Below are positions 34,497 to 43,437 of a DNA stretch of 64,000 nt, one piece after another. The position numbers were made by a program, and so were the translations under genes. This DNA comes from Acidimicrobiia bacterium (GTDB taxonomy: Bacteria; Actinomycetota; Acidimicrobiia; UBA2766), in the NCBI GenBank assembly GCA_020850945.1, contig JADZDR010000064.1:1-64000 (forward strand). Direction: 5' to 3'. How positions within the stretch are numbered: position 1 is the stretch's first letter; the number at the start of each line of letters is the position of its first letter. Below the pieces are notes generated by a model. That model was not told the DNA's origin, made no database searches, and was given only the letters and a program-made list of their open reading frames with translations.

Positions 34497-35183
34497 TCAG
34501 GGGTGGAGGGGGCGTTCCTCGGCGGCGAGCTCGGATTCGCAGGCTGCGAGGTCGAGGAGGTCGTCATCACGGAACGGGGTGCCGGGGCGATCCGGGGTCA
34601 CGAGGTCGACACCTATCCCGGCGGCGATGCCGAGGGCAATCGTCCGTGCGACCCGCCGCACGAAGCCGAGGCGGACGGAGCGAAGCCTCTCGAACCCGAG
34701 GGGGCCGGTCTCGCACACGAGGCCGCTGATCGAGATGTTCCCGACCGGGGGCAGCTCGCGACCGAAGGCGGCGCCGGGGGCGAGCGGTCCGGGCCGGACC
34801 GAGATCCCTCCCACCGGGTTGCCGAGGGCGGCATCCACGGCGATCGTGAAGCCGGTGATCTCGGGCACTATCTCGATCATGTTCGCGGCGTGCACCGGCG
34901 CGTCGAGTGTCCCGTACACGTTGAGGCCCGCGGCGAGCAGGTACTCGCCGACGAGGGGACCGAGGCAGTCACCCGTCGTCCGGTCCGAACCGATGGCGAG
35001 GATGTTCACGGCCTGCTGGGGAGTGCCGCCCATGATCCTGTGGAGCTCGGCCGCCATGCGCGCGACGGCATCGGTGCCGTCATGGCCGATGACCGTGGCA
35101 TCGTTGCGGTGCGTCGACGACGCGTTCTCTGACTCTGATCTGGTCACATGTGCGGGCGGTGTCGGCAGCTGAGTGGCCCACAT
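34497..35183 (-). CDS. YyaC/DUF1256 family protein (sporulation-protease-like fold)
   Basis: Up to 228 residues. After about 60 variable residues the conserved domain reads ILAIGSDRTTGDCLGPLVGE, then YGTLDAPVHAANMIEI, FTIAVDAALGNPVGGISVR and SISGLVCETGPLGFERL. These are the landmarks of the YyaC family, known from endospore-forming Firmicutes and structurally like hydrogenase-maturation proteases and GPR. The two Asp residues of GSDRTTGD and of VDAALG would line the putative active site. Finding it in an actinobacterial window beside a WhiG/FliA sigma factor is unusual. The start is uncertain: ATG at 35183, or GTG at 35147 which removes 12 residues. It lies 129 bp downstream of the sigma gene's stop, on the same strand. 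Confidence 0.8.
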   Translation of the reverse strand: MWATQLPTPPAHVTRSESENASSTHRNDATVIGHDGTDAVARMAAELHRIMGGTPQQAVNILAIGSDRTTGDCLGPLVGEYLLAAGLNVYGTLDAPVHAANMIEIVPEITGFTIAVDAALGNPVGGISVRPGPLAPGAAFGRELPPVGNISISGLVCETGPLGFERLRSVRLGFVRRVARTIALGIAAGIGVDLVTPDRPGTPFRDDDLLDLAACESELAAEERPLHP

Positions 35184-35312
35184 CAAGATTCGCCGCGCGC
35201 CCCCCGGATCTCCTCGTGAGTACTCCGTATCCGCTCTCGCCCCCCGGGCTTGCCCTACGCGGGGTGCACGAGGAGTCTCATGGGTGGTTCGGGCCAGACA
35301 CATCTGGTCCGA

Positions 35313-36359
35313 TCAGGAGGCGAGGGAGCCGAGCTGCCGATCCCGCTTGTCCCGGATCTGCTGCGACTTGTCGAGGAGGAGCGCCCAACGCGCGGCGTCC
35401 GGGTTCCCGTCCGTGTTGCCGGCCCTGTGCTCGGCGAGGAACTCGTCGGATTGCTGTGCGTGCCGCTCCTCGAGATCACCGATCATGCGGTCGAGGTCCA
35501 GCGAGATCGTGCGGTGGCCGTCACCGAGGCGGCTCTTCCAGTCGGATGCCCCGGCGACTGCCGTGTGGAAGCGGGAGAGGCGCCGTGCACGGCGTCCCTT
35601 CGGGTTCGAGTGGTCCGGTGCTGACTCCGGATCGAGCTGGGCCCGGATCGCGTCCCGGAGAAGGGTGAGGGCGGCCGAGTGGATCTGGCTTGCCCGGCTC
35701 TGGGTGACACCGAGGAGGCTGCCGATCTCGGACATCTGCATGCCCTCTATGTAGTAGAGGCCGATGACGGTCCGCGCCTGTTCGGGCAGGCAGTTCACGG
35801 CATCGGCGAGGTAGCCGCACAGCTCCTTGCGTTCGAGGATCTCGTCGGGCAGGGGAGCCGTGTCGTCGCTCACGCCGGCAGCCACGCTGTCGCCGTCACC
35901 GTCCTCGTCGTCACCTGCCGACCGGTCGAGCGTGAGGACCGTCGCCGTTGACAGCGAGCTCTGCACGGCGCGGACGTCGTCGGGACCGAGCCCGACAGCC
36001 TCGGCCACCTCGTCGTCGGTCGCAGGCCGCCCCAGCTCGCCGCAGAGGCGGGTCCGTGCCTCCTCGATGCGCTTGCCGTTGGATCGCACCGAGCGCGGCG
36101 CCCAGTCGAGGCTGCGTAGGAAGTCGATGATCGAACCCCGGATCCGCTCCGCCACGTAGGCCTCGAAGCGAACACCCCGGTCCGGGTCGAAGCGCCGTGC
36201 CGCCTCGACGAGACCCACGCTGCCCGCCGAGACGAGCTCGTTCAACTCGACATGGCGGGGGATCGACCCCGCGACCTGTGCCGCGATCTGGCGCACGAGC
36301 GGCATGTAGTCGCCCAAGTCCGGTCGCGTGGTCTCCGTCCTGTCCCGCAACCCGTTCAT
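35313..36359 (-). CDS. Sigma-70 family factor, FliA/WhiG type, with long C-terminal extension
   Basis: From ATG 36359 the protein is 348 residues. Region 2 spans about 17-90 ([60 protein letters not shown]), region 3 about 95-145, an acidic linker about 148-170, and region 4 about 175-240 ([34 protein letters not shown]). [19 protein letters not shown] is diagnostic of the FliA/WhiG/SigF-like group, which drives flagellar or sporulation genes. Usual length is about 240-280. The last 100 residues, rich in Arg, Asp and Gln, have no match I know. Upstream of the ATG the frame stays open through six in-frame repeats (36361-36450), each with its own ATG, so the true start is unclear. Confidence 0.88.
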   Translation of the reverse strand: MNGLRDRTETTRPDLGDYMPLVRQIAAQVAGSIPRHVELNELVSAGSVGLVEAARRFDPDRGVRFEAYVAERIRGSIIDFLRSLDWAPRSVRSNGKRIEEARTRLCGELGRPATDDEVAEAVGLGPDDVRAVQSSLSTATVLTLDRSAGDDEDGDGDSVAAGVSDDTAPLPDEILERKELCGYLADAVNCLPEQARTVIGLYYIEGMQMSEIGSLLGVTQSRASQIHSAALTLLRDAIRAQLDPESAPDHSNPKGRRARRLSRFHTAVAGASDWKSRLGDGHRTISLDLDRMIGDLEERHAQQSDEFLAEHRAGNTDGNPDAARWALLLDKSQQIRDKRDRQLGSLAS

Positions 36360-36360
36360 C

Positions 36361-36450
36361 TGCCCAACCATCTGCTGCCCAACCATCTGCTGCCCAACCA
36401 TCTGCTGCCCAACCATCTGCTGCCCAACCATCTGCTGCCCAACCATCTGC
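36361..36450. repeat. Six perfect tandem copies of a 15-bp unit at the sigma factor start
   Basis: On the plus strand the unit TGCCCAACCATCTGC is repeated exactly six times without a mismatch. On the minus strand each unit reads as an in-frame Met-Val-Gly-Gln-Gln block directly ahead of the sigma factor ATG at 36359. Each unit therefore carries a possible start codon. Copy number changes would keep the frame, since the unit is a multiple of three, but would alter the number of starts or the leader length. It lies between two divergent sigma factor genes. Confidence 0.97.
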
Positions 36451-36723
36451 CCGACACTCCTCTGTCACGACCGGGTGGACGCCGGAAGCGTCCCCACGGC
36501 CGGCTTGCCTGGGTTCTTTCCTGATGTCGACAAACCGGTTCGGTCGGCCACATGGGGTGAAAGGCACGTTGACGTGCTCAAACGGGTGCAGGGCCCCGTG
36601 ACCCCGCCTGGGTCGGGAGGCCCACCGGGCCGCGCCCGGCCGGGTCAGCGAAAGACGGCAAAGTGCAGAAAGCGGACACGAACCGAGCGGTTCGCCCGCG
36701 GGTCGGGGGCTACGCTCGCAGGC
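36451..36723. other. Divergent intergenic region between two sigma factor genes
   Basis: About 270 bp after the tandem repeat. It holds a TACGCT -10-like hexamer (36711-36716) close to the ECF sigma start, and a lower-GC stretch around 36650-36690. I see no gene. The promoter for the FliA/WhiG-type gene should be here or inside the repeat. Confidence 0.5.
36711..36723 (+). promoter_or_regulatory. -10 element placed for a leaderless transcript (ECF sigma)
   Basis: TACGCT at 36711-36716 ends 7 nt before the GTG at 36724, with no ribosome site in between. Confidence 0.4.
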
Positions 36724-37275
36724 GTGGCCGACCGTGCGACCTTCGAATCCGCAGCAATCCCCTACATGCGTGAGCTCTACCGGGCAGCCCTGCGCATGAC
36801 CCGCAACCCCGCCGACGCCGAAGATCTCGTGCAGGAGACCCTCCTCGCCGCCTACAGGGGCTTCGACGGGTTCGAGGAGGGAACGAACGTGCGGGCATGG
36901 CTCTACCGGATCCTCACGAACTCGTTCATAAACGCATATCGCAAGAAGAAGCGCCGGCCCGAGGAGGTCGACGTCGAGGACGTCGACGAGACGTACGTCT
37001 ACCGGGGCCTCGACGGCGAGGTGCCCTCGGCGGAGGCGGAGTTCATCGACAGCCTCCCCGACGAGACGATCCGTGGAGCCCTCGACGAGCTCCCCGACCG
37101 CTTCCGCCTGCCCGTCATCCTCGCCGACATCGAGGGCTTCCGGTACCGGGAGATCGCCGAGATCCTCGACATCCCGGTCGGAACCGTGATGAGCCGCCTC
37201 CACCGGGGACGGGCCGCCCTCAAACGCCGCCTCTCAGATGTCGCCGAAGCACGGTCACTCGGCAAGACCCAGTAG
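36724..37275 (+). CDS. ECF sigma factor, SigR/SigH-like
   Basis: A 183-residue ECF sigma factor. Region 2 includes [40 protein letters not shown] and [20 protein letters not shown]. Region 4 includes [40 protein letters not shown] and [10 protein letters not shown]. The sequence is close in style to SigR/SigH/SigE, which respond to redox or heat stress. In those systems an anti-sigma gene with an HxxxCxxC zinc motif follows. Here the next gene is a small membrane protein without such a motif, so the regulator must be elsewhere or absent. GTG at 36724 gives the standard N-terminus. Confidence 0.92.
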   Translation: MADRATFESAAIPYMRELYRAALRMTRNPADAEDLVQETLLAAYRGFDGFEEGTNVRAWLYRILTNSFINAYRKKKRRPEEVDVEDVDETYVYRGLDGEVPSAEAEFIDSLPDETIRGALDELPDRFRLPVILADIEGFRYREIAEILDIPVGTVMSRLHRGRAALKRRLSDVAEARSLGKTQ

Positions 37276-37381
37276 CGGGCCCTCACCCCACCTCACCCCA
37301 CCTCCGGTCCCCACCCCCATGAGGCCGTCTGGGCGCATTTCGCGAGGCGGGGTGGAGTCGAGCAGACACGAGGCTGCGTGT

Positions 37382-37394
37382 TACTCTCTCGGCC
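37382..37394 (+). promoter_or_regulatory. -10 element placed for a leaderless transcript (small membrane protein)
   Basis: TACTCT at 37382-37387 ends 7 nt before the ATG at 37395, with no ribosome site. It would start the long coupled run that follows. Confidence 0.45.
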
Positions 37395-37676
37395 ATGCAC
37401 CGGACCCACCACCCCCTCCCCCGCAGGATCTCCCGCGCGATCGCGAGCCTGATCGGTTCCGTCGTCGCCTTCGGGGTCGTGGGTCTCGTGCGGGCGAGCA
37501 CGCTCCTCGCCCAGGTCCAGGCACCCGATAGCGAGATCCCCGAGAACGCCCCGAAGAACTGGAGCATCCAGTTCATCGGCGACCCCCTCGTTCCCCTCGC
37601 GATACTCCTCGTCATCGTCTGCGTCATCGTCTACGCGTGGCGCATGATCCGTCTGCGGTACCCGCGGGCCACGTGA
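37395..37676 (+). CDS. Small two-helix membrane protein
   Basis: A 93-residue protein with a basic N-terminus, a first hydrophobic helix (about residues 18-40, ASLIGSVVAFGVVGLVR), a short polar segment with NWSIQFIGDPL, and a second helix (about 66-83, LAILLVIVCVIVYAWRMI). I recognise no family. Its stop overlaps the GTG of the metalloprotease gene by 4 bp, so translation is coupled. It probably serves as a membrane partner or anchor for that protein, but position is the only evidence. Confidence 0.7.
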   Translation: MHRTHHPLPRRISRAIASLIGSVVAFGVVGLVRASTLLAQVQAPDSEIPENAPKNWSIQFIGDPLVPLAILLVIVCVIVYAWRMIRLRYPRAT

Positions 37677-38812
37677 CGACGACGGGCGCACTCGGCCTCG
37701 TCGAAGAACGAGAACCCGCGGCTGCGATCGACTGGGAGCTCGCCGCCCGCGTTGCCGTCCTCACCAGCGGATCGACCGACTACGCGCGCACGTCGAACGC
37801 CGTCACGATGCCGGGTGAGCTGCGTGTCCTCACTGCCCGCGCCCAGGCCCTCGTGGAGGACTTCACCGGCCTCACGTCGGCGGCGGGGCCTGCGACGGCG
37901 GAGGTGATCGACCGACCGCGCTGGATCCGGGCGAACATCGCGGGCTTCCGGCATCTCCTCGAACCGATGGCGGAGAAGATCACAGCGTCCGAAGAGGCGC
38001 GGGCGCAGCGACCCATGCCGGGCTGGGCGAAGTCCATGGGCAGCAAGATCCTCGGGCTCGAGCTCGGAGCCCTCCTCGGCTTCCTCTCCCAGCGCGTGCT
38101 CGGCCAGTACGATCTCCTCCTGCCCGAAGAGGCGGCGGGATCACCTCCGGGCGGGGTCGTCTACTACGTCGGCCCGAACATCGCCGTCCTCGAGGCCCGC
38201 CACGGGTTCCAGCCGTCCGACTTCCGTCTCTGGATCGCCTTGCACGAGGTGACGCACCGCACGCAGTTCACGGCGGTCCCGTGGCTCCGGTCGCACTTCC
38301 TCGGCCTCGTCGACGAGAGCATCGGAGGCATGGACCCCGATCCACGCCGCATCGTCGACGGTCTCGCCGAGATCGTTGCCCGCGTGCGCCGGGGCGAGAG
38401 CGCTGTCGGCGAAGAGGGACTCGTGGGCATCTTCGCGGGCGAGGAGCAACGACGCACGTTCGAGCGCGTGCAGTCGCTCATGACCGTCCTCGAGGGGCAC
38501 GGCAACTACGTGATGGATGCGCTGGGGGCCGAGCATGTCGCGGGCCAGGCGTACATGAGCCGGGTCCTGTCGCAGCGCCGCCAACGGGGTGGATTCGCCC
38601 AGCTCGTGCTCCGCCTCCTCGGTATGGAGATGAAGGCCCGCCAGTACGAGGAGGGACAGCGGTTCCTGACCGCCGTGTGCGAGGCGCACGGTCCGAGGGC
38701 GCTCGACGGCGTCTGGGCCGGGCCCGAGAACCTCCCCAGTCTCACCGAGATCCGAAATGCAGAGGGTCCGGACGCATGGTACAGGCGGGTGACAGCCGGC
38801 TTGCACGGGTGA
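37673..38812 (+). CDS. Zinc-dependent metalloprotease-like protein (DUF2342)
   Basis: A 379-residue protein with HEVTH (H191, E192, H195) in LWIALHEVTHRTQF, preceded by YYVGPNIAVLEARHGFQPSD. Later segments include SLMTVLEGHGNYVMDALGAE and RLLGMEMKARQYEEGQRFL. These are the hallmarks of the coenzyme F420 biosynthesis-associated/DUF2342 family, found almost only in actinobacteria and usually next to tilS. A protease role is inferred from HExxH; no substrate is known. It overlaps the upstream small-protein stop and the downstream tilS start by 4 bp each. Confidence 0.92.
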   Translation: MTTTGALGLVEEREPAAAIDWELAARVAVLTSGSTDYARTSNAVTMPGELRVLTARAQALVEDFTGLTSAAGPATAEVIDRPRWIRANIAGFRHLLEPMAEKITASEEARAQRPMPGWAKSMGSKILGLELGALLGFLSQRVLGQYDLLLPEEAAGSPPGGVVYYVGPNIAVLEARHGFQPSDFRLWIALHEVTHRTQFTAVPWLRSHFLGLVDESIGGMDPDPRRIVDGLAEIVARVRRGESAVGEEGLVGIFAGEEQRRTFERVQSLMTVLEGHGNYVMDALGAEHVAGQAYMSRVLSQRRQRGGFAQLVLRLLGMEMKARQYEEGQRFLTAVCEAHGPRALDGVWAGPENLPSLTEIRNAEGPDAWYRRVTAGLHG

Positions 38813-40188
38813 CCGGCACCGGGCCGGTCGAGCGGGCCCTGGACCTCGTCACCGCGGCGGATCTCGTGCGCTCGTCCGACCGCGTGGGAGTGGCGTATTC
38901 GGGTGGACCGGACTCGCTTGCTCTCCTCATCCTGCTCCGCACGCACTTCCCCGCGAACCTCGTTGCCGCCTGCCATGTCGACCACGGCCTAGACGCCGCC
39001 TCGGGGGAGCGGGCCCGTGCCGCAGCCGAGAACGCGGCCCGCATCGGCGTCCCCACGCTGTCCGTCCCGGCCCGTGTCGTGCCGGGAGCCACCGGACCGG
39101 AAGCTGCAGCACGCGACGCCCGGTTCCGCGCGCTCGGCCGTGCCGCCGACCTCGTCGACCTCGATGTGCTCGCCCTCGGACACACCCTCGACGACCGGGC
39201 GGAGACCGTCGTGCTCGCCCTCATGCGCGGCACGGGGCTGGACGGACTCGCTGCCCTCCCGCCCGCCGCCCCCTGGCCGTTCCCCCCGCGGGAACACAGG
39301 AGGAGCCTGTCGCTCCCGCGGATCGTGCGGCCTCTCCTGGGGCTGTGCCGTGCCGAGACGCGTGCCCTGTGTGAAGCCGCGGGGCTCGACCCCGTCGAGG
39401 ACCCGGCGAACCACGACCCGCGTTTCCTGCGCAACCGGGTGCGCAGCGAGATCATGCCTCGCCTCGAGGAGCTGCGTCCCGGCGCCGCCGCGCGGATCGC
39501 GGGGACGGCCGAGCTCCTCGCTGACGACCGCGTCGCCCTCGACCGCGTTGCGGACTCGATGACCGGTCTCGTAGTCGACCGCGCGCCGGGCTTCGCGGCG
39601 TTCGACAGCAGACGACTCGAAGCGACACAGGCGGACGCGGGGTCGCGTGCCGGCTCGAGGCGTGTCGTGCGGCGTGAGCTCACCCGCCTGCTCGGAGGAC
39701 TTGCCCCGTCCCGCCAGGCCTGCGATGCGGTCATGACGGGTAGGGCCGGCACTCTCGCCGGGACACACCTCGACCTGCGGGACGAGGGTGGGATCCGCGT
39801 GGTCTCACGGCCCGTCACCGGCCGGGGGGTCTTGCATGCGCTCCCCCTTCCCGGGGTCACCCGCGTGGAGGATCTCGTCGTCACGTGCCGTGGTGTCCCG
39901 TCGCCGCACACCCCCGACCTGCACGTGCGCCGCGTCTGCGACGGCGACCGCCGCCTCGGGGCGACGTCGAGCGTGAAGGACGAGCTCGCCCGCGCCGGTG
40001 TCGCACGCCGCGTGCGGGAGCGGGCACTCGTGGTCACCGGAGACGGCGAGGACGGCATCCTCGCCGTTCTCGCCCCCGGCGCGGTCGTCCCTTCAGGTTG
40101 GCTTGACGCAGATGTCGAATGGTGCTGGGATTCCGGCGCCGGCGACGGCGCCGGCGCTGCCTCCGAGGGCTCGAGGGAGTCTGGGTGA
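38809..40188 (+). CDS. tilS: tRNA(Ile)-lysidine synthase
   Basis: A 459-residue PP-loop ATPase. The P-loop is VGVAYSGGPDSLALL, with CHVDHGLDAASGERA, LALGHTLDDRAETVVLALMR and LPRIVRPLLGL further on, and NHDPRFLRNRVRSEIMPRL closing the N-terminal domain. C-terminal TilS domains follow (about 290-440). The enzyme adds lysine to C34 of tRNA-Ile2 so that it reads AUA. The GTG at 38809 overlaps the preceding stop, and the stop overlaps the hpt start (GTGA). The tilS-hpt-ftsH order is a classic bacterial arrangement. The last residues are Gly/Ser-rich and encoded by a palindromic stretch near 40135-40160. Confidence 0.95.
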   Translation: MTGTGPVERALDLVTAADLVRSSDRVGVAYSGGPDSLALLILLRTHFPANLVAACHVDHGLDAASGERARAAAENAARIGVPTLSVPARVVPGATGPEAAARDARFRALGRAADLVDLDVLALGHTLDDRAETVVLALMRGTGLDGLAALPPAAPWPFPPREHRRSLSLPRIVRPLLGLCRAETRALCEAAGLDPVEDPANHDPRFLRNRVRSEIMPRLEELRPGAAARIAGTAELLADDRVALDRVADSMTGLVVDRAPGFAAFDSRRLEATQADAGSRAGSRRVVRRELTRLLGGLAPSRQACDAVMTGRAGTLAGTHLDLRDEGGIRVVSRPVTGRGVLHALPLPGVTRVEDLVVTCRGVPSPHTPDLHVRRVCDGDRRLGATSSVKDELARAGVARRVRERALVVTGDGEDGILAVLAPGAVVPSGWLDADVEWCWDSGAGDGAGAASEGSRESG

Positions 40189-40745
40189 ACACATCGGTCC
40201 ACGAGCGGGAGAGCGCCGACGGTCCGCGCCCGGGCCGAATCGTCCTCGCGGAGGAAGACATCCGACGGCGCATCGGCGAGCTCGGCGCCGAGATCACACG
40301 TGACTACGCGCACGACCCACCCCTCCTCGTCGGTGTGCTCAAGGGCGCGTTCGTCGTCATGGCCGACATCGCCCGCGAGATCCGCCTGCCCGTCACGTTC
40401 GACTTCATGGCCGTCTCGTCGTACGGAGGTGCGACGCATTCGTCCGGAGTCGTGCGGATCCTCAAGGACCTCGACATCGGCCTCGAGGGGCGGTCCGTGC
40501 TCGTCGTGGAGGACGTCGTCGACTCCGGCCTCACTCTCCACTACCTCCTGCGAAACCTCCAGATGCGCAGCCCACGGTCGCTGGAGGTCTGTGCCTTTCT
40601 CGTGAAGGAGAGCCGGCAGCGGGTCGACCTGCCCATCCGCTACACCGGTTTCGAGATCCCGCCCGACTTCGTCGTCGGCTACGGCCTCGACTTCGACGGC
40701 CGGTTCCGCAACCTGCCCCACCTGGCCGTCCTCGACGGGATCTGA
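40185..40745 (+). CDS. hpt: Hypoxanthine phosphoribosyltransferase
   Basis: A 186-residue type I phosphoribosyltransferase. The PRPP-binding motif is VLVVEDVVDSGLTLHYL, the flexible-loop region holds AVSSYGGATHSSG, and purine binding is near DFVVGYGLDFDGRFRNLPHL. It converts hypoxanthine or guanine plus PRPP to IMP or GMP in purine salvage. The first 15 or so residues are acidic and variable. GTG at 40185 is the coupled start. It is followed by ftsH after about 106 bp, which contains a TAGGGT hexamer (near 40799) that could be an extra promoter. Confidence 0.96.
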   Translation: MNTSVHERESADGPRPGRIVLAEEDIRRRIGELGAEITRDYAHDPPLLVGVLKGAFVVMADIAREIRLPVTFDFMAVSSYGGATHSSGVVRILKDLDIGLEGRSVLVVEDVVDSGLTLHYLLRNLQMRSPRSLEVCAFLVKESRQRVDLPIRYTGFEIPPDFVVGYGLDFDGRFRNLPHLAVLDGI

Positions 40746-40851
40746 CGCCGTCTGCCCACTCGATGTGCAAGTACGTGGTTCGCGGACGGCCTCCCCGGGT
40801 AGGGTGGGGCAACCCGAACCGCCCACGTCGTCTCATCCTGGGTGATTCACC

Positions 40852-42771
40852 GTGAGCCCTCGTATTCGCACCGCCCTCGTCATCGCGTCCGTCGCCGTGT
40901 TCGGCGTCGTGCTCGCCGGCCTGCTCTGGAACCCCGGCGCGCGGCGTACCGAGCTGACGCTCGACAAGTACCTCGGCAAGCTCGCTGCCGGCCAGGTCGA
41001 GACTGCCACCATCCACGATTCGACGGACAGGGTCGAAGGCGAGCTGGCAGACGACACGTCCTACACGGTGTCCTACCCGGCCGACTACGCAGACGAGCTC
41101 ACTGCCCAGCTCGCCGGCGCGCCGAACGGCGTACAGATATCGGCCGCCTCCGGCCCGGGTGGGATCCTCGGCCGCCTCGTCGACTGGGGAGGGGCGGCGA
41201 TCCCGTATGTCGTCCTCCTCGTCGCCGTAGGCATCGTCGTGTACTTCTCCCTCGGGGATCCGAGACGCGCGTTGCGCCGCATGAGCCTGCGCCGCACGGC
41301 CGCCCATCCACCCCGTGACTCCTACGCCGACGTCGCCGGACTCGACGAGGCGATCGACGAGCTCGACGAGCTCACAGCCTTCCTCAGCGATCCCCGCCGG
41401 TTCCGTGAGATCGGTGCCCGCATTCCCAAGGGGATCCTTCTCTGCGGACCGCCCGGCTGCGGCAAGACACTGCTCGCCCGAGCGACCGCGGGGGAGGCCG
41501 GTGTGCCCTTCTACAGCCTCTCCGGCTCGGATTTCGTCGAGATGTACGTCGGCGTGGGGGCGGCCAGGATGCGGGACCTCTTCCAGCACGCCCGTGCCCA
41601 CGCCCCCGCCATCGTGTTCCTCGACGAGATCGACACCGTGGGCGTGCGACGCGGCGCCGAGGACGGCGAGGCAGGGCGGGAACGCGACCAGACCCTGAAC
41701 CAGCTTCTCGTGGAGATGGACGGGAGTGGCACCGGACTCGTCGTGCTCGCGGCCACGAACCGGCCCGAGATGCTCGATCCCGCCCTGCTCCGGCCGGGCC
41801 GCTTCGATCGCCGCATCAGTATCGAACTGCCCGACCTCGAAGGGCGGCGCCAGATCCTCGAACTGCGCACGCGGCGCGTACCGGTCGCATCCGACGTCGA
41901 TCTCGAATCGATCGCCCGGCACACGGCAGGCTTCTCGGGAGCCGACCTCGCCAACGTCGTGAACGAGGCGGCTCTCCTCGCGGCCCGCTCCGGCAGCCGG
42001 CTCGTCGGCGCCCGCTGGTTCGAGGAGGCCGTCGACCGCATCCTGGCCGGGCCCGAGCGGGCGGGGCGGATCGCGTCCCCTGAAGAGCGCCGCATCACGG
42101 CAGTCCACGAAGCCGGACACGCAGTCGTGGCGAAGGCGACGCCGGGCCCGGGCCCCGTGCACAAGGTCTCGATCGTGGGCCGGGACCGGGCACTCGGCAT
42201 GACGGTCACCGCGCCGTCCGACGACCGCGATCTGCGCACCCGATCCGAGTTGGTGGCCGACCTCGTGGTCCTCCTCGCGGGCCGCGCGGCCGAGACGGTC
42301 GTGTGCGGCGAGCCGTCCAGTGCCGCAGCCGAGGACATCGCCCGTGCCACACGCGTCGCGTGCCGCATGGTGTGCGAGCTCGGCATGAGCGAGACACTCG
42401 GACCGCGCCGTGTCGTGCCGAACGAGGCGGGGGGCGAGGTGCCGTCGGAGATGTCGGCCGCGCTCGCCGCGCGCGTGGACGACGAGATCACCCGTCTCCT
42501 CGCCGAGGCTTCGGCACGGGCCGTTGCAGTCGTGATGGCACACCGCGAGGCGGTCGAGGAGCTCGCTGCCGAATTGCTCGAGCACGAGACCGTGCATGAC
42601 ATGGATCTCGCCCATCTGCTCTCCCGCGTCGAGACACCCGACCCGGGCACTCCCGCAATCGGTTGGGACATCACCGACGAGTCAGGTGTCGTCGACGCCC
42701 GGGGCATTCTCGCCCACGAGGTCTGGGCCGGCCCGGAGACCGCAGGGGAACAGGGGGACCCGCTGCCGTGA
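40852..42771 (+). CDS. ftsH: ATP-dependent zinc metalloprotease FtsH
   Basis: A 639-residue FtsH with the full domain set: N-terminal helix (about 6-26), periplasmic domain, second helix (about 116-134), AAA domain with Walker [14 protein letters not shown] (199-206), pore loop, Walker [12 protein letters not shown], the RPGRFDRR arginine finger region, and M41 domain with HEAGH (H419, E420, H423) and the Asp ligand in [16 protein letters not shown]. It degrades damaged or short-lived membrane proteins. Compared with Escherichia coli FtsH (about 647 aa) the length is normal. It starts at GTG 40852 and overlaps folE by 4 bp. Confidence 0.95.
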   Translation: MSPRIRTALVIASVAVFGVVLAGLLWNPGARRTELTLDKYLGKLAAGQVETATIHDSTDRVEGELADDTSYTVSYPADYADELTAQLAGAPNGVQISAASGPGGILGRLVDWGGAAIPYVVLLVAVGIVVYFSLGDPRRALRRMSLRRTAAHPPRDSYADVAGLDEAIDELDELTAFLSDPRRFREIGARIPKGILLCGPPGCGKTLLARATAGEAGVPFYSLSGSDFVEMYVGVGAARMRDLFQHARAHAPAIVFLDEIDTVGVRRGAEDGEAGRERDQTLNQLLVEMDGSGTGLVVLAATNRPEMLDPALLRPGRFDRRISIELPDLEGRRQILELRTRRVPVASDVDLESIARHTAGFSGADLANVVNEAALLAARSGSRLVGARWFEEAVDRILAGPERAGRIASPEERRITAVHEAGHAVVAKATPGPGPVHKVSIVGRDRALGMTVTAPSDDRDLRTRSELVADLVVLLAGRAAETVVCGEPSSAAAEDIARATRVACRMVCELGMSETLGPRRVVPNEAGGEVPSEMSAALAARVDDEITRLLAEASARAVAVVMAHREAVEELAAELLEHETVHDMDLAHLLSRVETPDPGTPAIGWDITDESGVVDARGILAHEVWAGPETAGEQGDPLP

Positions 42772-43403
42772 CCGATACCGACGAAGGACGCAACGACTCC
42801 GAGGACGGGGAGGATGCCGCCTCGGGCGTGCACGTGGACCGGGCGCAGATCGCGGACGCGATGCGCCGCATCATCGAGGCCATAGGCGAGGATCCGAACC
42901 GGCCGGGCCTGAAAGGAACCCCCGAACGCGTTGCCGACATGTACGTGGAGCTCTTCGCCGGGGTGGGGCGGGACCCGCGGGAGACGTTGAGCGTCGTGTT
43001 CGAGGAGGGCTACGACGAGCTCGTGATGGTCAAGGACATACCCTTCTACTCGCTGTGCGAGCATCACTTCGTGCCCTTCCACGGCCGTGCCCACGTCGCG
43101 TACCTGCCCAACGACCGGGGCGAGATCACCGGTCTCTCGAAGCTCGCCCGTCTCGTGGAGACGGTCGCGCGACGGCCCCAGGTCCAGGAGAGGCTCACGA
43201 GCGAGATCGCCGACATCATCATGGAGGTGCTCGACGCCAAGGGGTCGCTCGTCGTCATCGAGGCAGAGCACCTGTGCATGTCGATGCGGGGCATCCGCAA
43301 GCCGGGGGCGGTCACGGTGACGTCCGCCGTGCGGGGGATCTTCAGGTCGAATCCGGCCACGCGTGCCGAGGCGATGTCGCTGTTCCGGCAGGGCTCCCTC
43401 TGA
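42768..43403 (+). CDS. folE: GTP cyclohydrolase I
   Basis: A 211-residue GTP cyclohydrolase I. Zinc ligands are C97 and H100 in [20 protein letters not shown] and C170 in [36 protein letters not shown] is the GTP-binding helix region. It makes dihydroneopterin triphosphate, the first step of folate synthesis. The first 20 residues are acidic and non-conserved. It is coupled to ftsH upstream, and folP starts 34 bp after its stop. No riboswitch was recognised upstream, and the coupling implies constitutive co-expression with ftsH. Confidence 0.96.
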   Translation: MTDTDEGRNDSEDGEDAASGVHVDRAQIADAMRRIIEAIGEDPNRPGLKGTPERVADMYVELFAGVGRDPRETLSVVFEEGYDELVMVKDIPFYSLCEHHFVPFHGRAHVAYLPNDRGEITGLSKLARLVETVARRPQVQERLTSEIADIIMEVLDAKGSLVVIEAEHLCMSMRGIRKPGAVTVTSAVRGIFRSNPATRAEAMSLFRQGSL

Positions 43404-43437
43404 GGGAGTCGGCCGTCACGCGTGCGGGACGGTACTG

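Noticed and set aside
34497-35183. Hydrogenase maturation protease
   Set aside because: The fold is related, but the GSDRTTGDCLGP and TLDAPVHA motifs are of YyaC/DUF1256, and no hydrogenase genes are in the window (the HupE-like protein alone is not evidence).
36361-36450. Possible CRISPR array
   Set aside because: The 15-bp units are directly adjacent without spacers, and no cas genes are present. It is a tandem repeat.
40130-40165. Palindromic GGCGCCGG stretch at the tilS 3' end
   Set aside because: It lies in codons for a Gly/Ala-rich tail and is expected in such GC-rich coding sequence; there is no reason to call it a regulatory element.
42663-42767. Upstream extension of folE
   Set aside because: An ATG-started extension overlaps the end of ftsH in another frame. 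The GTG at 42768 with a 4-bp overlap fits the coupling pattern of the neighbouring genes and gives the normal length.
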